From Blastocystis hominis (lineage: Eukaryota; Sar; Bigyra; Opalinata; Blastocystidae), in assembly GCF_000151665.1 (NCBI RefSeq), contig NW_013171817.1:372001-436000 (forward strand): a stretch of DNA of 64,000 nt, given 5' to 3'. The notes under the pieces are model-generated. The model was not told where the DNA came from. It searched no databases and worked only from the letters and a program-made list of their open reading frames with translations. Position numbers and translations under genes: made by a program. Below are positions 43,671 to 53,880 of the stretch, one piece after another. The stretch's first letter is position 1. Each line of letters begins with the position of its first letter.

Positions 43671-45519
43671 TCATTTGTTGTATCCTTCATAAAGCGATCG
43701 AGCGAGCGTTTTAAACCCAATAATATTATCAAATTCGGGGAAGAAGTAGCTACAATTATCGAACAGACTGTGGAACAACACCGAGAGCGAATCATGCAGT
43801 CGTTTCTTTTCTTCTTTGGACATTCCCGTCTTCTCTTTTCCCTTCCCTTTTCCTTTTCCTTTCTCCTTTCCTTTTCCCTTCCCATTTTCTCTCTCTTTTT
43901 CCTTCTCTCTCTCTTTTTCTTTCTCCCTCTCTCTCTCCATTTCTCCATTCTGTCGTTCCTCACCCTCCTCAGTTTCCACGTTTCCCCTTTTCTCGGTGTG
44001 AGTGACCAGCATCCCCGTAGGAATCATCGCGTTGGACGGCAGCGTGTAGAACCGCGCGCACAGCCTCTTCAGCGCCTTTTCCTCCAGCGAGAACTCGTAC
44101 TGCGGGATCTCCGTGCGGTCCCTCTTCTCTGCGGGCCGCACCTGTCTGGACCGCAGCAAGCCGTCGACCGGGGACGCGTCCACGAGCTGGTTCCCCACGT
44201 AGAAGCACACCTCGCTGGGATTGGAGGGCGCGCGCGGCTCGATGAGCTGGCAGGGCAGGGTGAGGTTGAGGTTCACCGCGCGCTGCGAGTCTCCCGAGAC
44301 CTCCACGCCCTTCCCGGAGCGCACCAGGAGCACGGAGCGGTCGAGCGGAGGAGGCACGTCGCGGTCGGTCGGGGAGGGCGAAGGCAGCGGGCGGTCCTCC
44401 CAGTCGGCGCGCCAGGCGGAGCAGAGCGTGTCGCGATCGAAGGCGGGCGGGAGGGCGAAGAGGTCGAGGCCGAGGAGCGGGGAGAAGTCGGAGGAGGCGC
44501 CGAGCGAAGGGTCGACGATGTCGGGGTAGTAGGGATGGGAGGGGAGCGAAGGGAGGAGGGACTCGGAGAGAAAGGAGGCTGCGAGTGAGCGGGAGAGGGC
44601 AGAGAAACAGGCGCGATCGTCGTGGGGAGGGTCGACGGGGGGAGGGTCGCTTGTGGAGGGCCGAGGAAGGGCCGAGGAGCGACGAGGAAGCACGGGAATG
44701 ACCACTGGAGAGGAGGAGGGAGCGTCGGGCTTGTCCGCTCCGGAGAGAACCATCTGCTTCATGAAGAGGACTAGAGAGAGAGAGGGAGAGAGAAGGGGAA
44801 ACATTTGGACTCGAGAACGACGGCGTCCATGTCGAATTGGGAAAAGACGGGGAGAAAGACGTGCTGGAGAATGATGTACGCGACGTCCAGAATGGTGAAG
44901 GGGAAGACCACTTCGGCACTGATCGGGTAGGGTCCAACGAAGGTCGAGGGACACTTTGGAGGCAGGAAGGGAAGCGAAAACGAGTCTGCAATGAGAGGAG
45001 AAGAACACACGTACTGAAGGGCTTCGCGTGGCGAGTGGGGCGTTTGCTGAGGGTAATTGAGGGAGGAGAAAACGTACACGTAGAGAACAATGGGACACTG
45101 TTGCGGGTGATAGGGAAATGCGCTGATGAACTCATCGGACTCGAGAAGGTCGCGAGGTACGAAAATAATATCATAGAAGCATCCGTTGATCATTTTACAA
45201 AGCAGCTTGCGATTGGAGAAGACATCGAATGAGCAGAGCACGCCACAGTCACTGAAAAAGGATGTCAACATGTAGCTAAGCTGCCGACAGTTGACACAGG
45301 AGTCAGCAACCAAGAGTGCGCGACAAGAGCGACTTTCGTGAGAGAGAGTGTCATCTGCTGCTGAAGCTGGTTTCGGAGAGTCGTGCTTCGGATCCTGAGG
45401 ATTTTTATCCGTCCAATTTGAAAGAGTCACTTTCCTTCCAGAAGGGATATCGGTATTATGATACACCTAGACTTGTTAGCGGGACAGTCCACGCATACGG
45501 AAAAATCTTGATTAAACAT
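43671..45519 (-). CDS. Uncharacterised protein with a receiver-like N-terminal region
   Basis: About 590 residues, family unknown. The start MFNQDFS at 45519 needs a 32-nt intron to join VYHNTDIPSGRK. Residues near 55-140 (CRALLVADSCVNCRQLSYML, CFYDIIFVPRDLLESDEFI, PIVLYVYVFS) resemble the alternating fold of a response-regulator receiver (LLVDDS...YDLIFMD), but the phosphorylated Asp is replaced by Val/Pro, so it could only be a pseudo-receiver. A Pro/Ser-rich middle, a region with WRADWEDRP and VCFYVGNQLVDASP, and a Lys/Glu/Gly repeat tail follow, ending with a small helical segment LHDSLSVLFHSLFDNCSYFF. TGA is encoded at 43671-43673. The introns around 44770-45080 are not resolved. Treat the receiver call as tentative. 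Confidence 0.5.
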
Positions 45520-46044
45520 TAAACTGCCAATATTTGTGTCCCAGCCTCCACCAAAATCCATAGTTACGATAATGTATTATCAAAATACAGTAACCAAGAA
45601 ATCTAAAACACTAATTAGGTTGGACAAAACGTAAAATAAAAAACAATCTGCTTACAGAATCGCTCTCTTAAAGCTTTTTCGTATTTCAACTTCCTATTTT
45701 GGAAGGAATTAAGTCACAAGACTTGGTTACACGTATAGTGGTTTATGATAATCAACAATACAAACACGATTATCGATTTTTGGAATGGAAGTATTTCCGC
45801 TTTTATTTGAAACTTGAGAACATGATAGAATCCCGATTCATTCACCTCGGTGTATCGGTATACTGTACTGTATCCTATTGATTTCATCATGAGGTGATAT
45901 TCGCTCTATTGATAGAGAAAATTGGAAAATCGAGAATCCTTGATTATCATAAATTTCGATCACTGAACGTACAATGACTGAAGGCTGATGTATGGATGCT
46001 CTATAATCATCAATTCCTAGTTCCCAGAAGAGGTATTTTGAGAT
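45520..46044. other. Divergent promoter region
   Basis: About 525 bp, AT-rich, upstream of uL6 and of the receiver-like gene. The small open frames do not resemble proteins. No tRNA or other RNA gene was recognised. Confidence 0.45.
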
Positions 46045-46695
46045 ATGAAGATAACACTGTCTACTAATCATGTGGAAATTCCCGAAGGAGGTAGGGAGTC
46101 GTTATTTGCGGGTTTATCGTTTTAGTGAGCGTGATCGTCAAGAACCGACGTGTGATCGTGAAGGGACCTCGTGGTACTCTGCACCGCGACTTCTCCCACC
46201 AGTTTGTGGACATCCGCAAGGAAGGAAACAGAGTGTATGTGGATCTCTGGTTCGGACTGCACAAGAACATTTCTGTGGTCAGAACGATTTGCTCGCACAT
46301 CCGCAACATGTTCACCGGTGTGACTCACGGATACCGCTACAAGATGCGTTTCGTGTACGCTCACTTCCCCATCAACGTGGCGATCAACAAGGACGGTACC
46401 AAGGTGGAGATCCGTAACTTCCTCGGTGAGAAGCGTGTGCGCCACATCCATATGCAGGAGGGCGTGACCGTGACCAAGTCCGAGGCCCAGAAGGATGAGA
46501 TCATCCTTGAGGGAAACGACATCGAGGCCGTGTCTATTTCTGGTATGTGTTTTTAGGCAGAAGGGATAACGAATAGCCTCTCAGATCCACCTGTGCGTGT
46601 TGGTGCGCAACAAGGATATCCGTAAGTTCCTGGACGGTATCTACGTGTCTGAGAAGGAGCTGTGTGTTGCTGAGGAGCAGGAAGACGAGGAATAA
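46045..46695 (+). CDS. RPL9: 60S ribosomal protein uL6
   Basis: Cytosolic large-subunit protein uL6 (L9e) near the sarcin-ricin loop. The first exon [15 protein letters not shown] is followed by a 35-nt intron and [20 protein letters not shown], then [76 protein letters not shown] and [20 protein letters not shown] across a 34-nt intron. The end is [20 protein letters not shown] plus an acidic tail. Length and motifs are normal. The encoded TAA is at 46693-46695, and TGTTTGTT lies 29 bp downstream. Confidence 0.96.
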
Positions 46696-46723
46696 ACTCG
46701 CCAATTCTTGGGAACGGATGTTG

Positions 46724-46743
46724 TGTTTGTTGGAACCAAACAA
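46724..46743. terminator. Bidirectional 3'-end element (uL6 / Rsm22)
   Basis: TGTTTGTTGGAACCAAACAA supplies TGTTTGTT on the plus strand and TTGTTTGG on the minus strand, arranged tail to tail around GGAACC. Confidence 0.7.
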
Positions 46744-46745
46744 GG

Positions 46746-48468
46746 CAAAGGGACAGTTCGCCTCCCCATTCAGCCTTTCGAATCAGTCGATATTTCTCCA
46801 GGTCGTCTTTCATCTTCCGCTTTGAAAAGATTCGGCGCTCCAGCGTGCCTTCGGGACTGCAAACGTCCACCAAAACGTGCTGATCGCGCTTGATCGGCGT
46901 TTGCAACACTCGCCAGGTCTTGGCCTCCTTTTCCTCCGGAGTGGAAGTCGATCGAGGCGTTGGATTTTCTGTTGTTGGGTGCGTTGGATTCTCAGCTATT
47001 GGGTGTTGTGGTTTCTCCGCTTCACTGAGAGCTAAATTCTCCGCTTTACTGTGTGATTGACTCATTGTCTCGCTATTCTCTTCATTTTCATTTTGATTCT
47101 CTGTTTCCATTTGCATTCCCATCTTTCCTTCCTCCTTCCTTCCACTTCCCTTCTCCCCTTTCTCTCCCTTCCCCGTTTCCACCCTTCCTCCCTTCTTCCT
47201 CTTCTCCATCGCCACATACGAAAACACCTCCGCCGCCCTCCTTCTCGCCTTAAACTCCTACACCATCCAGCCCTCTCTTCTCCCCTACCGCCGTCGGCCC
47301 CGGCTCGCACTGCTGCGCGAACCGACACCAGTTCTTCCGATTGTCTTTCAGCGGACACTCCGCATCGTGCGGACACGGCGCCACCACCGCCGCTCGCTTC
47401 GATTCCGCCTCCATCCGCAGAACCAGCGACCGCGCGCACCGCACCAAATGAAAGCCCCATCGCGTGCCCGCTTCGGAGATGAGGAGCGTGCCGCCAGGGC
47501 GAAGAAGCTCTGCGAGATGAGGGAGAGAAGAGGAGGAAAATACCCCAAGCGATGGCGATGGCGGAGATTCGCGCCTTGTTCGATGGAAGTTCGCTGAGAA
47601 AACGGTCGATGCAGATGAGATCGAAGTCGGGTTCTTTCTGGATAGGAGGGAGAGGAGGAAGCGAACCTCTTCGAGGACGGAGAGCAGCGAGGGGTAGGTC
47701 GTGATGGAGGGGAGAGGCGAAGAAAGCGAAGATCGACGTGCGTTTAGAAGGGAAGTGGATTGGGCGAGCATGTATTCGCTGCTATCCACGAGAACGATGT
47801 GCTGGAGGGTAGGGAAGCGGTTGAGGACGGAACTGAAAGGTGGAAGGAAGAGAGAAAGAGGGTACAGCGTCGAAGCGCCACAGCCACTACCGATGTCAAG
47901 GAAGCGTTTTGGGGAAAAGGTAGGGGAGAGGTGAAGTGAGATATCGGAGAGAATCCGAGAAGAAACAGCGTAGCTAGACTGAGAAAACAGACATGAACGA
48001 ACTTTTTAGCGATGCGATATTCTGCGTATACGACGGATGTCAACTCGTCGTAAATGAGCGGCTTCATCATTTCCGACGGATCTTGGTTGGAAAGAACTCC
48101 ATCACCCCAATTCACAAAATCCTTATGTACCTCACGTGATCTCACCATCGCCAAATACCTATTCTAAGCACAAAAAGGAAAAAGCAAACTCCTTCCATTG
48201 CTGCTCGCGATTTCGGTGCAAATAGCGTTTACACGCCTTACGGACATTTGTAGCAGCATATTCGGGTAATTCAATCTCTTGTCTCCAGCGAGGACGAGAA
48301 GGAATAGGAATAAATTCATTATCTACTTGAAATTGCGATTTACAACCTATTACCTGTTGATTCATGTCGCAGACCAACACTGTAAATTGCTGATCTTCCT
48401 AAAAGACTCGATTTGAAAACGAATTGGTTTCTACACCTGTACAGCATTGTACAGGCCTGAGATAACAT
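46746..48468 (-). CDS. Rsm22/METTL17 mitoribosome assembly factor
   Basis: Methyltransferase-fold protein that helps assemble the organellar small ribosomal subunit. Segments: EIELPEYAATNVRKACKRYL, RYLAMVRSREVHKDFVNWG, YAVSSRILSDI, then the SAM-binding strand FLDIGSGCGAST, IVLVDSSEYMLAQS, LLRPGGTLLISEAGTRWGFH, and the Cys-rich AAVVAPCPHDAECPL with WCRFAQQ. The last, with VDVCSPEG, forms the four-Cys set that holds an iron-sulfur cluster in METTL17. A Glu/Lys/Asn-rich insert precedes KRDQHVLVDVCSPEGTLERR and IRKAEWGG. Start at 48468 (MLSQACT) is probable, but the first introns are not resolved. No stop is encoded near the C-terminus; the frame runs open to 46553 under uL6, so TG plus poly(A) at about 46746 is inferred. 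Confidence 0.82.
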
Positions 48469-48567
48469 CCTCAACTTTACAATTCGATGAGTCCAAAAAT
48501 CACAACTATTTTATTCTGTATTGTATTTATCTTATTACTTGTTGAATAGAATCTTTGTACGCTCCTA

Positions 48568-50276
48568 ATGAAGTATTTATACCTCTTGATGCTTCTCTTC
48601 TGCATAATTCCTATTATTATGCAGGAATTCGATGATGATGACGAGAATAGTGATATTGAGGAGGAAGAGGGATCTCTGCTGGACTTTGACAATTTTATTA
48701 AGAAATTTGGCAAGGATTATGGGTATGGTGGAAAACTTGACCAGATTCGAGAGCGCGAATTGAAACGAGTCCATGGAGCAGTGTACTTGGACTATACAGG
48801 AGCAGGAGTCTATCAAGAATCGCAGGTTCGTAAGTGCAACGATTTGCTTCTTGATTTCCTGCTTGGCAATACACATAGCGTTAACCCCTCAAGCAAGAAA
48901 ACAGAAGAATTGGTATTCAATCACTTATATCCCCTGACTTGCAGGTTGAACATATTCGTACGCAAGTTCTGTCCTTTTTCAACACTACTGCAACCGAGTA
49001 CAGTGTGATTTTCACAAGTGGAGCAACGAATTCGCTCCATATCATCGGTGAGATCTTCCCCTGGACGAAAAACAGCAAGTATTACTATCTTTCCGAAGTA
49101 TTCATTGTCTCACTCTCCTCATTCCTTTCAGTGCCACAACTCCGTTATCGGTATTCGTGAGTACGCCTATCGCTACGGCGGTGGCTTCCGCGCAGTCAAC
49201 GAGGAGGACCTTCCATCCAGCGGAACCTTCGAAGTATCCTACTCTGAGACCTCTCCGTTTTTCAACCCGAACCACACCTTCAGCCTCTTCGCCTTCCCCG
49301 CGGAGGACAACTTCGCGGGCGTGAAATACCCGCTCCATTGGATCAAAGACGTCCAGAACGGCTTCTTCAACGACGTTTGTCTGTTTCTCTGTTTCCATTG
49401 CAGGGCTCGCAGTGGCTCGTCGCGTTGGACGCCGCCGCGTTCGTCCCCACCAACCCTCTCGACCTCTCCCAAGTCCATCCCGACTTCGTCTCGCTCTCCT
49501 TCTACAAGATGTTCGGGTTCCCCACGGGAATTGGTGCGTTATTGGTGCGCAACGCGGTGGTAGGCGTGCTAGACAAAGTGTACTGGGGCGGTGGCACGGT
49601 GTCTCTGGCGAGCGAGCTCACCCGCTTCAACAAGTTCCACGTAGAGATCGAATGGATCGTGAGACCCAGAGCCGGCCTTCCAGCAAGTTCGAGGACGGAA
49701 CCATCAATTTCCAGGCGATTGCGTGCATCGGAATCGGCCTGGACACCCTGCAGTCGCTCGGAATGCACGCCATTCAGAAGCACGTCGCCGCGGTGACCGC
49801 GCTGCTCTACGACGGACTCAGCAGTCTCTACCACTCGTGAGGTTTGGAGCGCGATGCGATGTAGGAACGGAATGCCGCTCGTGGAAGTGTATGGCAAGCA
49901 CGCGTTGAAGGACCCCTCCGTGCAGGGAGGCGTGCTCTCCATGAATTTGAAACGTCCTGATGGGAGTTACATCGGGTATTATACGGTGCAGGTGGATTCG
50001 GCGCGGGCGAACGTGCATTTGCGGACGGGGTGCCACTGCGTCCCGGGAGCGTGCCGGAAGTACTTGAACCAGCCGAAGGAAGTGTATGAGGAGCTGTGGA
50101 AGCAGAAGGATAGTTGCTCGGATTCGATTGATAGCTACAAGGGAATCCCGCTGGGAGGAGGTGGACATGAGGAGGAAGGATGAGGTGTAGTGCGAGCTTC
50201 GATGGGGTATTTGACCAGTTTCGAGGATATCACGCGGTTTATTGATTTTTTGCGAGGTTATCTGGATAAGGAGTGA
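48568..50276 (+). CDS. Molybdenum-cofactor-sulfurase-type PLP enzyme (class V aminotransferase)
   Basis: Pyridoxal-phosphate cysteine desulfurase-like domain of MOCOS/ABA3, which sulfurates the Mo cofactor of xanthine dehydrogenase and aldehyde oxidase. Segments: VYLDYTGAGVYQESQV, FTSGATNSLHIIGEIFPW, YYLSECHNSVIGIREYAYRY, WLVALDAAAFVPTNPLDL, FVSLSFYKMFGFPTGIGAL (catalytic Lys), YWGGGTVSLAS, SSKFEDGTINFQAI, RTGCHCVPGACRKYL and VRASMGYLTSFEDITRFI. Introns of 28-34 nt restore each block. The protein stops (TGA 50274-50276) after the aminotransferase domain; the C-terminal MOSC half of full MOCOS is absent. The start MKYLYLLMLLFCIIPIIMQE is hydrophobic and looks like a signal anchor; an earlier ATG at 48487 with a 27-nt intron is an alternative. 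Confidence 0.85.
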
Positions 50277-50304
50277 GGGAATGGTTAAATGAATGGGACT
50301 GGGA

Positions 50305-50319
50305 TTGTTTGTGAAACAA
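50305..50319. terminator. Inverted-repeat 3'-end motif downstream of the MOCOS-like gene
   Basis: TTGTTTGTGAAACAA is a perfect inverted repeat (6-bp arms around GTG) about 28 bp past the TGA. No coding end of a minus-strand gene is adjacent, so its minus-strand use is unclear. Confidence 0.5.
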
Positions 50320-50481
50320 GCATGGTAGTTGAAATGAATAGGCATGCAATATTATCGATAGACTGGAGATAGAGGATATGACCGACTTTCTGGACATCAG
50401 GCTGTTCACTAAGTATGTTCGAAGCTAGACTGATCAGGAGTAATAAAGGAAAGGCAAAACCCGAGATTACTGCTGCTTATG

Positions 50482-50605
50482 AACAAAGACCCAAGATTAC
50501 AACATCTACTCCAACAAAGACCCAAGATTACAACATCTACTCCAACAAAGACCCAAGATTACAACATCTGCTCCAACAAACACCCAAGATTACAACGTCT
50601 ACTCC
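50482..50605. repeat. 31-bp minisatellite carrying 3'-end motifs
   Basis: Four head-to-tail 31-bp units (aacaaagacccaagattaca... ending ctactcc) with a partial fifth. On the minus strand each unit holds TTTGTTGG, and the last ones hold TGTTTGTTGG. It starts about 28 bp past the stop of the minus-strand EH gene, so it multiplies that gene's candidate 3'-end signals. Confidence 0.9.
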
Positions 50606-50632
50606 AACAAACACTCCCAAACAAAACAGCTA

Positions 50633-53478
50633 CTACAGGATCTTCTTCAGCGAGGCTGGAAGAGAAGAAGGCAGCTCTGCGCCTCCCTTAACTTGTCTAA
50701 GCAAGAACATGATCACAATGAACTGGCCTTCTGTTACACCTTCCTTCTGTCCGCGCGGCACCAGCCTCATCACTCTCTTAATGCCCTGATCGTCGACTCT
50801 CGACCGCTTGAACTCCTTGAGAGCCACGGCGTTGGCCATGAGATCCTCGTCCTCGCTAAGGTTTCGGAACATCTTTCGCAGCTGGTTGTGCGTCTTCTTG
50901 TCCAGCACCCACGTATCATCTTCCTCTTCTTCCTCTTCCTCTTCGTCTCCCTCCTCCTCGCTCTCGTCGACGTCTTTCGGAACCTTCGGCGATGGCTTCT
51001 TGCCGCGACTCTTCTTGCCTTCTCCCAAGAGCTCTTCGTACGCGGGCGGCAGCTTCGCGGGCAGTGCCGCGCCCTTCTGCAGCGCGTTCAACATCAGCAT
51101 GCAGGCCACGAACTGATTCTCGTTCAGCGCATCGACCTTTCTGCCACACACCAGGAGAATGCTATCGCTCACTCGCTTCTCTCGACTCCTACACGTCGCG
51201 GATCTCCGTTCGCTTCACCTTCGACTGCTCGAATAGCTTGATCGCGTTCTTCATCGGCAGCTCTGCCTCGCCGCCGCTCTGCTTCATGAACAAGCCGTGC
51301 AGCTTCGCCTTGGCGGCCTCGTTGATCTCCCAGTTCATCTCCTTCTCTTTCTTCGGCGACTTCTCAGGCTTGGGCGACTTCTCAGGCTTCGGGGATTTCT
51401 CGGGCTTCGGGGATTTCTCGGGCTTGGGGGAGGAGCGGCCCAGCACGATGGCGAGCTCGTCGGGAAGGGATTCGGGTATTGGCTTTCCGTCATACGCGAG
51501 CTGGGGGTGAGAGGAGAGAAAAGGGAGCGACCTTGCAGATGTACATGATGACAAGGAACTGAGCGAAGTTGAAACGAGACGTGTCGGATGTCACCATCCG
51601 CTCGCTAGGAATGAGCCACGGCAAACCACCTCGCTGCGTACATGTGGTTGATCGCATCCTCATCTAGTCCGCAATTAGCGAACACGACGGACGCGTCCTT
51701 GTTCGCGATAAGCCCGTTCTTCTCTCTCTCAACGAAGTACTTCTTGAATTTTTTGAGGTGGTCGATGGTCAGCGACCATTCCTTGCCCTGCGCGCTTTCC
51801 TACGCTCAACCAGCCCCTTCACTCCTCCTACGATGCGTCGTGCCACCTCTTCCTCGCTCACCGGACCGTTAATGTCCATCGCTGCCTCTCCCATCTCCGG
51901 CGCGGCAACTTCCGGCTCCTCTTCGCTCGGCGGCTCCTCCGGCTCCTCCTCGCTCTCCGGCTCGATCCACGTCTGCGGCCGCGGCAGACCCAGCGGCAGC
52001 GAGCCGCGACTGGCCGCGCTGAGCACGCCCATCATCACGGCATACGCGGATGCTCTGATCCGCCGATCGTTCACGAGCTTCTTGACGGTGTCGGCGATCT
52101 TCTGGAGGTCGCGGTCCTCGAGGTCGGGCTGCTCGGGCTCGACTTCCGGCAGCTCGCCCCAGGTGTAGGGCTCGATGACCGATCCGGCCTGGATGATGGC
52201 GTTGATGATCGACACGTTGGGGTTCTGCTCCTTGTCCACGGTCGGCAGCGAGCAGATCATGCGGAGCTTGTCGTACGCGGAGTAGGCGCGCGCCGCGAGG
52301 ACGAACTCCACGCAGTCCTCGCTGGAGGCGAAGTTCAGCTGGATCTGCTTGCCCTCGATGAAGAGATTGGCGCTCTCGGGCTCCCCGCGGATCGACGACA
52401 CGAACGCGTTGGGGCCGTACTCTTCGTTGTAGATCGTGCGGCCGCCCTTCATCAGCTGCAGCCCGTTCTTGTTCGCCTGCACCGCGAAGTTGCCGGCCTT
52501 CTTCGCCTCTACGCCTCAGCCCAAGCCAGAACGCCCACTCGCCTGGTCTTCGGGAGGGAGGTCCGAAGTGCCGATCAGATCCTTCCGCATCGCTCGCTTC
52601 TTCTTCAGCAGCAGGTTAATCTACCGTCACACTCCGCTCGCGTCGCCCACCTCATCTTCCATTTCCTGCGACACTTTCACGCAGTCCATGTCGTACTCCA
52701 CCGAGGAGCCCTTGTAGTTCACCAGCAGGCGCACGCGCTTGCCGGCGTCCTCCGCCACGGGCGTGAACACGGGGCCTGTGGCCACCTGCACGGGCATCTG
52801 TCCCTATCCGTCACCGCCCAACCCCGTGCAAACCGCGCGGGACGCGAACCAGGTCAGCGTCGACGCGTCCGTCAGCGGGAAATCCTGCTCGTGGTAGCGG
52901 ATGCGGCCGCTCACGCAGTACTAGCCATCAGATTGGGAGTAGGAGGATACGGAAGAGCCGACCATCAGAATGTTGTTGGTCTTGAGGTGGAGACGACCTC
53001 GAATGTTTCCTTCCTTCGCCGTGGCGAGACTACCGCGCAGCATGCGCAGCTGACCCATGGCGTAGTCGATGGAAAGCTGGAGATGAAGTGGACAGAAAAG
53101 GACTACGTTCAGAGTGTTCACGGCACTCTCATCTAACATAATTTCGCTACTGCATTTTTCCTTGACAGATCTCGCTTTTGCATTCGTCACACCGCGTCCC
53201 GAGGTCAATCTGGCTCTTTCCACTCCGGGGATTTTCGATAAACGCATTTCCACCTTATTAAGATATTTCAGAGAACCATTGCCCCTAACATGAACATGAG
53301 CAAATTAAACGCTACGACGCAACAATACAGATTCCGGATCTGCCCTTCTTGACATCAAGACTATTCCACTCAACATCTATCAGATTAGTGCACAGTGAAG
53401 GACCTCACCTCCAATTTCAACCTCACTAATTTCTTCCTGAACATCTTCTGGTCGTTGTCCAGGTTTTAGTTGGACCAT
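50633..53478 (-). CDS. EH-domain protein (three EH modules), Eps15/intersectin-like
   Basis: Probable endocytic adaptor of about 830 residues. The start MVQLKPGQRPEDVQEEISE is joined by 32-34-nt introns to an N-terminal region of unknown fold (SLDVKKGRSGICIVAGNGS, KVEMRLSKIPGVERARL). A beta-rich region (NGLQLMKGGRTIYNEEYG) and an acidic linker follow. Three EH domains come next: KEWSLTIDHLKKFKKYFVER ending SLPDELAIVLG; MNWEINEAAKAKLHGLFMKQ ending LPPAYEELLG; and DDTWVLDKKTHNQLRKMF ending LPSSLPASLKKIL. Each has the W-x-L start and the LP-xx-LPxxL end typical of EH. EF-hand Ca ligands look incomplete. A KPEKSP tandem repeat sits between the first two. EH domains bind NPF peptides. TAG is encoded at 50633-50635. 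Confidence 0.72.
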
Positions 53479-53880
53479 AATCTCGAATGAATCTACGATG
53501 TGACCCCTTATCATCTGCTATCCACTTTCAACGCTCATCCCAAGCCACTGTTTTATAATACTGTTCACAACGCTTCATTGCATAGTGATTTTTGGATTGC
53601 TTGATTAGAGCCGACCACTGTACGCTCGATGATACTATTTTTGGTCTTTTTTTCAAGTAGCAAGGCTTCTCTTTTGGAATTGTGATCACCAATCATTAGA
53701 AAAATGCATAACAGGGCGATATCCAGTATAAAATCGCAAATGAAATTTAAGCTATCCCGTGTGGGAAAAGTGTAGATTCAAACATCCTTTTTGCCTTCCC
53801 GCAAACTCCGCGAAACCAATACAACTCTCGTACGATTTTATGCAAACATATCATTCAAACAAACACATCCAAACAGGCAA
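53479..53880. other. Intergenic region between two minus-strand genes
   Basis: The 402-bp region should hold the EH gene promoter and the 3' end of the upstream gene. AACAAACA-type motifs at 53856-53876 (minus-strand TGTTTG) mark the upstream gene's 3' end. Confidence 0.5.

Noticed and set aside
50482-50605. 31-bp tandem units as a string of introns or a small gene
   Set aside because: The units are directly adjacent, lack GT...AG borders and give no protein-like frame.
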